Translations under genes and position numbers: made by a program
Shown: one piece after another, positions 17,279 to 26,254 of the stretch
Numbering within the stretch: the stretch's first letter is position 1
Layout: the number at the start of each line of letters is the position of its first letter
Notes under the pieces: generated by a model
Databases searched by the model: none
What the model was told of the DNA's origin: nothing
The model's input: only the letters and a program-made list of their open reading frames with translations
DNA from: Undibacterium sp.
GTDB taxonomy: Bacteria; Pseudomonadota; Gammaproteobacteria; Burkholderiales; Burkholderiaceae_D
Length of the DNA: 40,107 nucleotides
Assembly: GCA_030645915.1 (NCBI GenBank)
Contig: JAUSNO010000008.1
Span: 1-40,107 of the forward strand
Direction: 5' to 3'

Positions 17279-18607
17279 ATGGCCATCACAACATCCGGCA
17301 ACACCGGCCTGCAAGCCTACCGCGCCAGTGTGCTGCACTTCATGAATGACCCGGCGTTTCACGAAGACGCAATTACCTGGCATGAAGACGGCTTGTTAAT
17401 CGTCAAGGATGGCAAAGTGCAGCTTGCAGGCGATTATGTACAACTAAAAAACATGCTACCGGGAGGCACATCCGTAGAGGATTACCGCGGCAAAATCATC
17501 CTACCCGGCTTCATCGATACCCATGTCCATTATCCGCAAACCGACATGATCGCATCTCCGGCACCAGGTTTGTTGCCTTGGCTAGACACGTATACCTTCC
17601 CGACCGAACGCAAGTTTGCAGACGCTGCGCACGCCGATGAAGTCGCCAGCTTCTTCCTCGATGAACTATTGCGGTGCGGCACCACCACTGCGATGGTATA
17701 TTGCACCGTCCATCCAGAATCGGTGGAAGCCTTCTTCAAAGCGAGCGAAGCGCGTAATCTGCGCATGGTGGCTGGCAAGGTAATGATGGATAGAAACTGC
17801 CCTGAATTCTTGCGCGACACAGCCGAGAGCGGCGCACGCGATAGCGAAGCCCTGATTCAAAAATGGCACAAGCGCGGTCGCCAGCTGTATGCCATCACGC
17901 CACGCTTCGCCCCGACATCAAGTGACGTGCAAATGCAACTGGCCGGTGAGCTGGCGCGCGCCTATCCCGACACTTTTTTACAGACACACGTCGCGGAAAA
18001 TACCGATGAAGTGGCATGGGCAAAGGCGCTCTACCCCAAGGCACGCAGTTATATGGATGTGTACGATCAATTCGGCATGCTGCGCCCGCGTGCCATGTTT
18101 GGCCACTGTATCTGGCTCAATGATACCGATCGCGCCCGCATGGCAGAAACGCAATCGGCAGTAGCCATTTGCCCGACCTCCAATCTATTTCTAGGAAGTG
18201 GCCTGTTTGATTTTGCGCGTGCCGATGCCCAACAAGTCGCCTTATCACTGGCCACCGACGTTGGTGCCGGCACCTCGTTTTCCATGCTCAGAACCATGAA
18301 TGAAGCCTACAAGGTAGCGCGTATGGGAGGTACGTTCCTTTCTGCCATGCGCATGTTTTATCTGACCACACTGGGCGCCGCACGCAGCATGCAACTCGAA
18401 GGCACTATAGGCAATTTTGTTGCTGGTACCGAAGCAGATTTCATCGTGCTAGACCCGCACGCCACGCCATTACTGGCAAGGCGTACTGACCGTACCGACA
18501 GTCTCGAAGAGTTATTGTTTGCCATTGCGCTATTAGGTGACGACCGTACCGTAACAGCGACTTACGCTGCCGGGCGGCAGGTGTACCTGCAGCAGAAAAA
18601 TGAGTAG
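17279..18607 (+). CDS. guaD: Guanine deaminase GuaD
   Basis: A zinc amidohydrolase, it converts guanine to xanthine and feeds the XdhAB enzyme encoded upstream. The start at 17279 (MAITTSGNTGLQAYRASVLHF) gives 442 residues, the normal length. A longer frame reaching back to 17153 would overlap xdhC by over 100 bases and is rejected. Motifs: the metal pair H82-x-H84 in FIDTHVHYPQTDM, the LQTHVAENTDEV histidine, GHCIWLND, and the Asp of ATDVGAGTSFSM. It is the last clear enzyme of the xdh operon, 13 bases after xdhC. Confidence 0.96.
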   Translation: MAITTSGNTGLQAYRASVLHFMNDPAFHEDAITWHEDGLLIVKDGKVQLAGDYVQLKNMLPGGTSVEDYRGKIILPGFIDTHVHYPQTDMIASPAPGLLPWLDTYTFPTERKFADAAHADEVASFFLDELLRCGTTTAMVYCTVHPESVEAFFKASEARNLRMVAGKVMMDRNCPEFLRDTAESGARDSEALIQKWHKRGRQLYAITPRFAPTSSDVQMQLAGELARAYPDTFLQTHVAENTDEVAWAKALYPKARSYMDVYDQFGMLRPRAMFGHCIWLNDTDRARMAETQSAVAICPTSNLFLGSGLFDFARADAQQVALSLATDVGAGTSFSMLRTMNEAYKVARMGGTFLSAMRMFYLTTLGAARSMQLEGTIGNFVAGTEADFIVLDPHATPLLARRTDRTDSLEELLFAIALLGDDRTVTATYAAGRQVYLQQKNE

Positions 18608-18657
18608 GCCACGGATGCCAGTATGCAGCACGATCAATTCAAACGAAATTTCTAAAA

Positions 18658-18903
18658 ATGATAGCGCAGTATCCATGCGGGTTTCAAGCCAATAATGGCC
18701 TGCAAGGCGCATGGATACTGCGTCATTATTTTCAACAATTAGCCAGCACCCGCTCACGCGGCGCACTGCAAGACATGCCATCAGGCATCACCCCAAACCC
18801 CAGCCTCCTGCGCATTCCCGGTTTTATGTACGACGACAGTCTATGGCAAGCAGAATGGCTAAGATTGATCGAAAAATGGCTATCACTGGACGTTGAACGT
18901 TGA
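18658..18903 (+). CDS. Hypothetical small protein (81 aa) at the end of the xdh-guaD operon
   Basis: I do not recognise this 81-residue frame. The C-terminal half reads like protein (IPGFMYDDSLWQAEW and RLIEKWLSLDVER), soluble and Trp-rich. Its stop lies 14 bases before the terminator stem, as expected for the last gene of the operon. Against it: no ribosome site ahead of the ATG, and a long perfect inverted repeat at 18665-18722 covers the first third. It may be a small real gene, a decayed remnant, or chance coding inside a structured 3' untranslated region. Confidence 0.35.
   Translation: MIAQYPCGFQANNGLQGAWILRHYFQQLASTRSRGALQDMPSGITPNPSLLRIPGFMYDDSLWQAEWLRLIEKWLSLDVER
18665..18722. repeat. 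Inverted repeat with 15-bp perfect arms
   Basis: CGCAGTATCCATGCG (18665-18679) and CGCATGGATACTGCG (18708-18722) pair perfectly around 28 bases. The loop can hold a small GCC/GGC stem. There is no T-run after it. It would form a stable hairpin in the guaD 3' region, 58 bases past the guaD stop. Confidence 0.8.
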
Positions 18904-18917
18904 ATCTTGAAATAAAG

Positions 18918-18945
18918 AAGGCCAGATTTCTCTGGCCTTTTTTTG
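18918..18945. terminator. Intrinsic terminator of the xdh-guaD operon
   Basis: The stem AAGGCCAGA/TCTGGCCTT (18918-18926 with 18931-18939) has a 4-base loop and seven or more T after it. The same hairpin could also stop the convergent dcp transcript, whose stop codon is at 18962, though the T-run on that side is poorer. Confidence 0.88.
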
Positions 18946-18961
18946 TTCCGGAATTGACCGA

Positions 18962-21130
18962 TTACTTCGCGATCAAACCACGACGTTCCAGCAACGGCTG
19001 GATATTTGGCTCCTGCTCAGAGAAATCGCGGTACAGCTGCATGGCATCCTTGCTACCGCCACGCGACAACAGCTTATCGCGGAAGCGATCGCCATTGGCG
19101 CGGGTCAATCCACCATGGCTCTCTATCCATTTCACGGTACCCGCGTCGAGCACCTCTGACCAGATGTAGGCATAGTAGCCCGCGGCATAACCGCCCATGA
19201 TGTGACTGAAATAAGTGGTACGGTAACGCGGCGGCACAGCCGCGTAATTCAAGCCCACATCCTTCAACGCTTTCGCCTCATACGCCATCACGCCATCGGC
19301 CTCAGGCAACTTATCTGCCGCTACCTGATGCCAGCGCTGGTCAAGCATGGCGGAGCCTAAATACGAAGTGGTAATAAAACCTTGATTAAATTTTGTCGCG
19401 GACAATACCTTAGCCAATAATTCTTTTGGCATGACTTCACCGGTTTGCCAATGGACAGCATAGTTAGCCAGAATCGATGGCCAGGTGGCCCACATTTCAT
19501 TCACCTGAGAAGGAAACTCGACGAAATCGCGGGGTACCCTAGTGCCGCTAAAATAAGGGTATCTCACATTCGAGAACATGCCGTGCAATACATGGCCGAA
19601 TTCATGAAAGGCGGTATTGGTATCGTCCCAGGTCATCAGGGCAGGCTTGCCTGCGGTTGGCTTATCAATATTAAGGTGAAATGCCACCACTGGCTTGGTC
19701 CCCATCAGTTCAGACTGGTTGACGTAAGAATTCATCCAAGCGCCCCCGCGTTTGGACGAGCGGGCATATGGGTCAACAATAACGAACGCCAACTGCGAGC
19801 CATCTTCGTTAAACGCTTCGTAGACCGTTACGTCTTCCTGATAGACCGGCAGATCTGAGCGGCGCTTGAAGGTGACACCATATAATTTGGTCACTGCATA
19901 GAAAACACCTTTTTCCAATACATTATTTAATTCCAGATATGGCTTAAGTTGCTTTTCATCGAAATCGTATTGTGCCTTACGTACCTTCTCTGTGTAGTAA
20001 GACCAATCCCAAGGTGCCAACGCAAAACTTTTTTTGCCTTTGGCCTTTTGCTCGCGATCTATCATGGCTTGCAACACCGCACCTTCTTTACGCGCATTGG
20101 CAACTGCAGCAGGCGCAATCTGCGCCAGCATTTTATTCACGGCTTCCGGGTTCTTTGCGGTCTGTTCAGCCAAACCGAACGCTGCGTAGTTTGGATAACC
20201 CATGATAGCTGCGCGTTCAGCGCGCAGTTTAGTCACACTGGAGACGATGGCACGATTGTCCCACTGGTTGCCGCGGCTACCGCGCACAATCGATGCCTTG
20301 TGCAGCCGTTCGCGCAAGGCGCGGTGATCAAGTTGCGGCAAGAGCGGCTGAATGGTGGTATTGAGCAAGGCAATACGGTATTTGCCTGGCTGCCCTTTTT
20401 CCCTGGCAGACTCGGCAAGTTTGTCGATCTCGTCATCAGATAGCCCGACAAGATCAGCACGCTTATCGACGAACAATGCTGAATCATTAACTTCGGCCAA
20501 CACGTTCTGGCTAAATTTCGTTGCCAGTGTCGCCAGTTGCGCATTGATAGCCTTTACGCGCGTTTTTTGCGCTTCGGTTAAATTTGAGCCGGCACGGACA
20601 AAATCAGTGTGATAGCGCTCCACCAGACGCACGCTTTGCGCATCCAGCCCAAGCGAACCACGATTGTCGTAGAGAGATTTAATGCGTGAAAAAAGTGGCG
20701 CATTCAGGTACACGCTGTCGTTATGCGCTGCAAACTTTGGCGAATAGCTAGCTTCCAGTTTTTTCAGCGCGTCGTTGGTATTGGTTCCGGTGAGGTTCGA
20801 AAACACGCCCCTGCTTCTACCAAGTAATTGACCTGAGCGCTCCATCGCAAGGATGGTATTGTCAAAAGTGGCTGGCTCCGGATTATTGGCAATGGCCTCT
20901 ACTTCCTTGAGGTGATCAGCCATGCCGCGATCAAACGCCGGCGCGAAATCGCTGTCCTTGATTTTATCGAACGGCGGATATTGCAAAGGCAGCGAACTTG
21001 GCTGGTAAAAAGGATTCGAGGCTGGTGCCACTTCCGAGCTTGCCGCTTGTGCCGGCACAGTAGTCAGACAGAAACTGGCAGCAGAGAGTGCCAGCGCCAT
21101 GGATAGAGCAATGGGGGTTTTAAGCAACAT
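18962..21130 (-). CDS. dcp: Dcp-like M3 family peptidyl-dipeptidase, exported
   Basis: This 722-residue zinc metallopeptidase of family M3 is closest to peptidyl-dipeptidase Dcp, which removes C-terminal dipeptides from oligopeptides. The zinc site HEFGH is at residues 509-513, followed by the Dcp-type stretch SGTRVPRDFVEFPSQVNE. Residues 1-30 form a signal peptide (LLKTPIALSMALALSAASF, ending PAQA-A), so it should be periplasmic. It is a single gene on the opposite strand, separating guaD from puuD, and has no evident role in purine breakdown. ATG at 21130. Confidence 0.92.
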   Translation of the reverse strand: MLLKTPIALSMALALSAASFCLTTVPAQAASSEVAPASNPFYQPSSLPLQYPPFDKIKDSDFAPAFDRGMADHLKEVEAIANNPEPATFDNTILAMERSGQLLGRSRGVFSNLTGTNTNDALKKLEASYSPKFAAHNDSVYLNAPLFSRIKSLYDNRGSLGLDAQSVRLVERYHTDFVRAGSNLTEAQKTRVKAINAQLATLATKFSQNVLAEVNDSALFVDKRADLVGLSDDEIDKLAESAREKGQPGKYRIALLNTTIQPLLPQLDHRALRERLHKASIVRGSRGNQWDNRAIVSSVTKLRAERAAIMGYPNYAAFGLAEQTAKNPEAVNKMLAQIAPAAVANARKEGAVLQAMIDREQKAKGKKSFALAPWDWSYYTEKVRKAQYDFDEKQLKPYLELNNVLEKGVFYAVTKLYGVTFKRRSDLPVYQEDVTVYEAFNEDGSQLAFVIVDPYARSSKRGGAWMNSYVNQSELMGTKPVVAFHLNIDKPTAGKPALMTWDDTNTAFHEFGHVLHGMFSNVRYPYFSGTRVPRDFVEFPSQVNEMWATWPSILANYAVHWQTGEVMPKELLAKVLSATKFNQGFITTSYLGSAMLDQRWHQVAADKLPEADGVMAYEAKALKDVGLNYAAVPPRYRTTYFSHIMGGYAAGYYAYIWSEVLDAGTVKWIESHGGLTRANGDRFRDKLLSRGGSKDAMQLYRDFSEQEPNIQPLLERRGLIAK

Positions 21131-21419
21131 GTATAGCCTTTGTTAGGATAATTTACGTTTAAAACAGTGGGGTGGTTCAACAGCGCCAAAGTATACTCGA
21201 TTGAGATGCTTGGATTACCACTCCGTTTTGACGCACAGGCATTAAACCGAGATTTTTCATTAGGCGCACCCAAGGTGCTATTTGAGCGCTGACGCAATCC
21301 CGGTGCGGCTTACAGGCCGTTATCACGCCAGGAGGCGCATGTCTATTGCGTGTCCATTTTCGAAACGATATTTTTGCTTGAGGCCTTCATTGTTGAATAT
21401 ATGCTGAAGAATGGCTCCA

Positions 21420-22643
21420 CTACACCAGCAAATCCCTCAAGCTGCGTGCGATCACCTTGGTGGCACGGCGCAAGTCTTCCAGGTTCAAGCGTTCATCAGC
21501 ACGTTTGGCGTGCGATTCCAGTACGGTACGCGGGCCAGCGCCATACACCACGCCTGGTATGCCCAATTCACAAAACAGTCGAACATCGGTGTACAAGGGC
21601 GTGCCCATCGCGGGGATCTTTTCACCAAAAACCTGCTCCCCATGTTTCTGTATCGCCGCCACCAGCGGCGCGTTGCCGGGCAAGGGGCGCATGGCGTGGG
21701 CCAGCAAGATCCTTTTCACATCGACGCTGATACCTGGCATCTTGTCCGCCTCGTCCTTGATGACCTGGCGCAATGCCGCCTCCACCTCTGCGGGATTTTC
21801 TTCGGGGATCATGCGCCGGTCCAACTTAAATGTTACTCGCCCCGGCACGACATTGGTATTGGTGCCGCCCTGTATCGTGCCTACATTAAGGTAAGGATGG
21901 GTGATGCCCTCGACCTGTGACGTGACTTTTTTGTACAGAGCATTTTGCGCATACAAGGCACACAATATCGACGTTGTGGCTTGCAGCGCATCGACGCCGG
22001 AATCAGGAATCGCCGCATGCGCCATCTTGCCGTGCACCGTCACTTCCATCTGCAGGCAACCGTTATGCGCGGTGATGACCTGATACGAAAAACCCGCAGC
22101 GATCATCAGGTCTGGCTTGATGATCTTGTGCTTGAGTAGCCATGCCGGCCCTACTTCTCCACCGAACTCCTCGTCGTAAGTGAACAGTAATTCCAGATTG
22201 CCAGCCTTGGGCTTCGCCACCGCTTCCAGCGCCCTTAGCGCAAAGGTATAGGTGGAAAAATCGGATTTACTCACTGCCGAAGCGCGCCCGTAAATCTGAC
22301 CGTTCTCGATCTCGCCACCGTAAGGATTTTTGCTCCATCCCTCGCCTGGCGGCACCACGTCGCCATGCGCATTGAGCAGGATGGTCTTGCCAGCACCGTA
22401 ATGGCGGCGCACGACTAAGTTGGTGATGCTTGCCAGCCCGGTCGCATGCACTTCGGCTTCGGGCACGGCGTGTTTTTCCACCTCCAGGCCAAACGCCTGC
22501 AACAGCTCGGCCGTGCGTTCTGCATGCGGCGCATTGTTGCCTGGCGGCGTATCGGTAGGCACGCGTATCAGCTCCTGCAAAAAGTGCACTTGCGCATCAA
22601 AGTGGGCGTCTATCCAGGCGTCGAGTTTGTCGTATTCATTCAT
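21420..22643 (-). CDS. M20 family metallohydrolase (ArgE/DapE-like) in the puuD operon
   Basis: This 407-residue dinuclear zinc amidohydrolase/peptidase of the M20 family has the expected ligands: His and Asp in NAHGDVVPPGEGW, an Asp in ASAVSKSDF, the Glu pair in TYDEEFGGEVGP, and the terminal His in ESHAKRADE. The lid-domain His is in HAAIPDSGVDA. There is no signal peptide. It begins 18 bases after puuD on the same strand, so it should be expressed with urate oxidation. Its substrate is unknown; the family includes amidohydrolases acting on ureido acids, so a role in nitrogen recovery from ureides is possible but unproven. It is separate from the AllC domain at 27699. Confidence 0.85.
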   Translation of the reverse strand: MNEYDKLDAWIDAHFDAQVHFLQELIRVPTDTPPGNNAPHAERTAELLQAFGLEVEKHAVPEAEVHATGLASITNLVVRRHYGAGKTILLNAHGDVVPPGEGWSKNPYGGEIENGQIYGRASAVSKSDFSTYTFALRALEAVAKPKAGNLELLFTYDEEFGGEVGPAWLLKHKIIKPDLMIAAGFSYQVITAHNGCLQMEVTVHGKMAHAAIPDSGVDALQATTSILCALYAQNALYKKVTSQVEGITHPYLNVGTIQGGTNTNVVPGRVTFKLDRRMIPEENPAEVEAALRQVIKDEADKMPGISVDVKRILLAHAMRPLPGNAPLVAAIQKHGEQVFGEKIPAMGTPLYTDVRLFCELGIPGVVYGAGPRTVLESHAKRADERLNLEDLRRATKVIARSLRDLLV

Positions 22644-22661
22644 GAAATATTCTCAATAAGC

Positions 22662-23906
22662 TTATTTTTTGTTGTCCTGCATTGCCGTCTCAACCCATGC
22701 CCCGACGATGGCGCGCTCGCTCTCCGTCATCTGGGTCAAATTGGCCAGCGGCATGTCTTTTAGCACCACAGAGCGCTGATACACCCTGGCGGCATGTTGC
22801 CGGAGCAATTCCGGCGAATGTAGCATCACGCCCGCCGGGGCGGCGGCAAACCCCGGCTGCGTAGGCTGCGCCGAATGGCAGCTCACGCAGCGCGCATGGA
22901 TGATGGCCTGCACCTGGATCAACTGCGCTGCGCTCGTCATTGCATCGCCCGCTTGCACATGTTTTACAGGTGCCTTAGGTGCGATGGCGATCGCCACCAC
23001 TGTCAGCAAGAGCACGCCAACCGCCGGATAAACCCAGTTAGTGATGCCCTTGTGGCGCAGGTTAAAGAAATGGCGGATCAGCACGCCCGCAGCAACAATA
23101 CCCGCCAGCACCAGCCAGCTATAGCTGTGGCTGTATGTCATCGCATAATGGTTGCTGATCATGATGAACAGCACCGGCAAGGTAAAATAATTATTGTGTA
23201 CGCTGCGCTGCTTGGCTTTTTGGCCGTGAACCGGATCGGGAGCTAGCCCTTGCTGCATCGCCGCCACCAGTTTGCGCTGGCCAGGAATAATCAGCATCAG
23301 CACATTACCCACCATCATCGTGCCTATCATCGCGCCGACATGGATATATGCGGCACGGCCGCTGAGCAAGGTCGAAAGCACATACGCCACCGCAACGATG
23401 AACACAAACATCACAATGCCAAACAAACCATCTCGTTTACCGAGCGGCGAGCGGCATAGCAGATCATAAAAAATCCAGCCAAACAGCAAGCTACCCAGAC
23501 CGACGCCCACCGCCTGCAAGCTACTTAAGTTGGCGACCGACTTATCGATCATCATGGCCTGCGCGTTGAAGTAATACACGATAAACAGCAAGGCAAACCC
23601 GGACAGCCACGTCGAGTAAGCCTCCCACTTAAACCAGTGCAATTCTTCCGGCAGGTCTTTCGGCGCGACCAGGTATTTTTGCGGGTGATAAAAGCCCCCG
23701 CCATGCACCGCCCACAGTTCACCCGAGACGCCTTTATTGGCAAGCTCAGAACCTGGCTTTGGCGGACGGATAGTATTATCTAACCAGACAAAATAGAACG
23801 AGGCGCCTATCCAGGCGATACCGGTGATCAGGTGCAACCAACGCACCAGCAGGCTGAACCAATCGAGACCGTAGGCAAGCAAATAACTCGGTAAAAAATC
23901 TTCCAT
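22662..23906 (-). CDS. puuD: Urate hydroxylase PuuD (membrane protein with cytochrome c domain)
   Basis: PuuD oxidises urate to 5-hydroxyisourate and passes electrons to its own c-type cytochrome instead of oxygen. The 414-residue protein has about eight membrane segments between residues 17 and 320 (for example VRWLHLITGIAWIGASFYF and HVGAMIGTMMVGNVLMLII). A C-terminal periplasmic cytochrome c domain follows, with haem motif CVSCH at residues 340-344 and a likely axial Met in KDMPLAN. ATG at 23906 is preceded by GAGAG. It leads the puuD-M20 unit and is divergent from the LysR gene. The product is the substrate of UraH. Confidence 0.94.
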   Translation of the reverse strand: MEDFLPSYLLAYGLDWFSLLVRWLHLITGIAWIGASFYFVWLDNTIRPPKPGSELANKGVSGELWAVHGGGFYHPQKYLVAPKDLPEELHWFKWEAYSTWLSGFALLFIVYYFNAQAMMIDKSVANLSSLQAVGVGLGSLLFGWIFYDLLCRSPLGKRDGLFGIVMFVFIVAVAYVLSTLLSGRAAYIHVGAMIGTMMVGNVLMLIIPGQRKLVAAMQQGLAPDPVHGQKAKQRSVHNNYFTLPVLFIMISNHYAMTYSHSYSWLVLAGIVAAGVLIRHFFNLRHKGITNWVYPAVGVLLLTVVAIAIAPKAPVKHVQAGDAMTSAAQLIQVQAIIHARCVSCHSAQPTQPGFAAAPAGVMLHSPELLRQHAARVYQRSVVLKDMPLANLTQMTESERAIVGAWVETAMQDNKK

Positions 23907-23987
23907 GCATTTCTCTCATGATTGGTACAAAAATTTTGCAACACGATTGCCATGTCGATTCAGTGGTCAACTACAAAGGCGATTTTT

Positions 23988-24123
23988 GTCCACGAAAAAC
24001 ACGAAAGTCACGAAATTTGCAGCAGACGTTAAGACGATCTCATATTAATTGATCGATCGTTGTCCTTAAATAATTTCTATTTTGTTGGTTCGTGTGTTCG
24101 TGCCTTTCGTGTTTTTCGTGGAC
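23988..24123. repeat. MITE-like 136-bp element with long terminal inverted repeats
   Basis: The arms GTCCACGAAAAACACGAAAG (23988-24007) and its exact reverse complement (24104-24123) extend inward to 27 bp with one mismatch, around an 82-base AT-rich centre. The CACGAA units recur inside the arms. It has no coding capacity. It fills the puuD-lysR intergenic region (23907-24230), so it lies within or next to both promoters. Terminal-repeat architecture and size suggest a small non-autonomous repeat; no transposase is present. Confidence 0.75.
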
Positions 24124-24230
24124 CACGCTCTTAATCTCATTTGACAGCAATGGCAAGATAAGCTTTTTAGTGGCATTTTTTATGCAAAATGACGTATATT
24201 TCAGATATTCGATTCCATATACCATTAACC

Positions 24231-25169
24231 ATGTCACATTTGCCTGACCACCTCGATATCCACCTGATACGCATTCTGTACATGCTGCTGTGTGAGCGCA
24301 ATGTATCGCGTGTGGCGCTTAAACTCAATCAACCGCAGCCCTCCATCTCCGCCTCGCTGCGCAAGCTGCGTGAGCTCACCGGTGACCAACTGCTGGTGCG
24401 CGGCGGGCGCGGCATGGTGCCGACCCAACATGGCGAAAGCCTGATGCTGCCGGCCAAGCGCATCCTCGACCAAACCGAATTACTATTTGTGCGCAAGCTG
24501 CCGTTTGTCTCGCAGGAAGAAGGCCGCACCTTTCATATCGCCGCACCAGATTATCTCGACATCCAGTTCCTGCCCAATGTCGTGGCACGCGTCCGGCGCG
24601 AATCGCCCAAGAGCCGCATCGTCATCCACGGCCTGGGCGCCGAAGTAGATTACGTGCGCCTTCTGTCAGATGGCGACATCGATCTGGTCATCGCCAACTG
24701 GGTAGAACCGCCCGAACACCTGCACCTGTCAAAACTGTTCGAGGACAAAATCGTCTGCGCCATGCGCGCCGACAACCCCTACGCCAAAAGGACGGAATCA
24801 GGCGACATGACGGTTGAGGATTACCTCAAGCTGCCGCACGTCGCCCCCGCCAAAATGCAATCGGGCTATCACGGCGTGATCGATACCCACCTGGAAAAAC
24901 ACAATATGCGCCGCAACGTCGTGGTAGAAGCCGCCTACTTCGGCCTCATGCCCTACATGCTGATGCAAACCGATCTGGTGCTCACCACAGGCAGGCAATA
25001 CCTCAGTGGATTTGAAAAACACCTGGCGTTAAAAACCTTCACCGCCCCCATCAAATTCCCGCCGATGCGTTTCTACCAGCTATGGCACCAGCGCGTGCAT
25101 CACGCACCGGAACATAAGTGGTTGCGTGACCAGATTAGTGAAGCGGCTAAGGGCTTGCGTGGGAATTAG
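24231..25169 (+). CDS. LysR family transcriptional regulator, probable purine/urate regulator
   Basis: This is a LysR-type regulator with the winged helix-turn-helix at about residues 8-65 (NVSRVALKLNQPQPSISASLRKLRE) and the periplasmic-binding-protein-like effector domain after that. I chose the ATG at 24231 (MSHLPDHLDIHLIRIL, 312 residues) because LysR proteins normally begin about ten residues before the first helix; an ATG at 24189 adds 14 residues and lacks a ribosome site too. It is divergent from puuD and located within the purine cluster, so a role in urate- or purine-responsive control is likely. The effector is not known. A CCATATACC motif just before the start also occurs in the uraH-puuE region. 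Confidence 0.88.
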   Translation: MSHLPDHLDIHLIRILYMLLCERNVSRVALKLNQPQPSISASLRKLRELTGDQLLVRGGRGMVPTQHGESLMLPAKRILDQTELLFVRKLPFVSQEEGRTFHIAAPDYLDIQFLPNVVARVRRESPKSRIVIHGLGAEVDYVRLLSDGDIDLVIANWVEPPEHLHLSKLFEDKIVCAMRADNPYAKRTESGDMTVEDYLKLPHVAPAKMQSGYHGVIDTHLEKHNMRRNVVVEAAYFGLMPYMLMQTDLVLTTGRQYLSGFEKHLALKTFTAPIKFPPMRFYQLWHQRVHHAPEHKWLRDQISEAAKGLRGN

Positions 25170-25399
25170 GCTTGTCGTTCGTTTAAGAAAATGAATTCTT
25201 TTAGATTGAGAAGCAGCAAGTTAATTCAATTTGCAGAAACAGAGAGTAAAGCGACCGACTGCTAAAGATCAGAGCAGGCTATCAAGATTCAACAATTTGC
25301 TTTTTTAACGAAAAAATGAGGTGAACTGCGAAAGGAAGCTAACTTGAGGGAACAACATTATCACGGCTTCACTCTCGATTGTCATGTTATGTTTCTGAA

Positions 25400-25990
25400 T
25401 CATTTTGGTAATGGATCGAGCGGTACAATACGGCAAAGTTCGGCACTGTAGGTGAGAAAAATAGTTCTACCAACAATTCGAATTTTGCCTAATTCGCTAA
25501 TTAATTCTGGCGACAATCGTTGCTTATGAAAAGCATCTAGAAAGTCAATGAATGCATTAACTATAGCTTCGTACTCCGTCTCTGTTGCCGATTCCTGAAT
25601 GAGCAGTTTGAACTTGAGACCATCCTTCGCCTCAGCTAGAATTGAAAACAATAAAGAGTATTGACGTGAAGCTGTAATCTTTCCAGCCGTACTTAGGACT
25701 GTGACGGCAGGCGCTTTATCACCAATCAATCTGGCGTAAAGTGTCTTGAGTCCTTGTTTCATCAAACCATAATGATCTTTACCCATCTCTTTGAGTATTC
25801 CATCAAAGTAAGATTTTCCAATATATAAAAAAACAGCGGTAGGTATAAACCACTCCATGCTTGCCTGAGGACCAACTGGATCGCGTTCTTCCATATCAAT
25901 TGGCGCCCCTGAACGCGCTAATAGGCGACATAGCTCATCGAAAGTGTCGGCAGTAATCGGGGAACTGTAGCTAAGTACGAGAGCAGGCAT
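25400..25990 (-). CDS. Hypothetical protein (about 196 aa) in an AT-rich insert
   Basis: I cannot name this family. The protein is soluble, with no signal peptide and at best one marginal hydrophobic stretch (WFIPTAVFLYIGKSYF). It has an N-terminal beta-rich part (MPALVLSYSSPITADTF), a PQASMEWFIPT segment, a helical middle (KEMGKDHYGLMKQGLKTLY) and a second alpha/beta half. The ATG at 25990 is chosen because GGAA lies 8 bases before it; an ATG at 26002 and a TTG at 26011 are in frame upstream. Local DNA is more AT-rich than the flanking purine genes, and it has no neighbour within 200 bases, which suggests a recent insertion. Coding is well supported by length and composition. Confidence 0.65.
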   Translation of the reverse strand: MPALVLSYSSPITADTFDELCRLLARSGAPIDMEERDPVGPQASMEWFIPTAVFLYIGKSYFDGILKEMGKDHYGLMKQGLKTLYARLIGDKAPAVTVLSTAGKITASRQYSLLFSILAEAKDGLKFKLLIQESATETEYEAIVNAFIDFLDAFHKQRLSPELISELGKIRIVGRTIFLTYSAELCRIVPLDPLPK

Positions 25991-26144
25991 ATCGTGTTCC
26001 ATTTGAGACAAAAAGTGATTTAATTTGACAAATTGCCCATTAACCTTGAAACCAGAAGCGGATACTTGTTTTGAATCTCCGCAAGGCCTTACGCGGCCTA
26101 GGGTAAGTTAGTTCAACTGTATATTTGGTCAGTTTAACTAAATT

Positions 26145-26170
26145 AAAAAAACGGCACCATGCGTTTTTTT
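26145..26170. terminator. Weak bidirectional terminator-like hairpin
   Basis: Seven A then CG (26145-26153) pair with CG then seven T (26162-26170) around an 8-base loop. The stem has only two GC pairs, so it is weak. It lies downstream of uraH and upstream of the hypothetical gene and would separate their transcripts. Confidence 0.4.
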
Positions 26171-26254
26171 CACTCACCTTGCCAGTGCCAGCCCAATAGG
26201 AAGGAAAGATTTTTGTTTTCCGGGTCGTCTGATGAAGAATGCAAGCCAGCGTGC

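Noticed and set aside
24040..24237. 65-codon minus-strand frame in the puuD-lysR region
   Set aside because: Its central His/Glu/Lys-rich stretch is simply the translation of the CACGAA-type inverted repeat.
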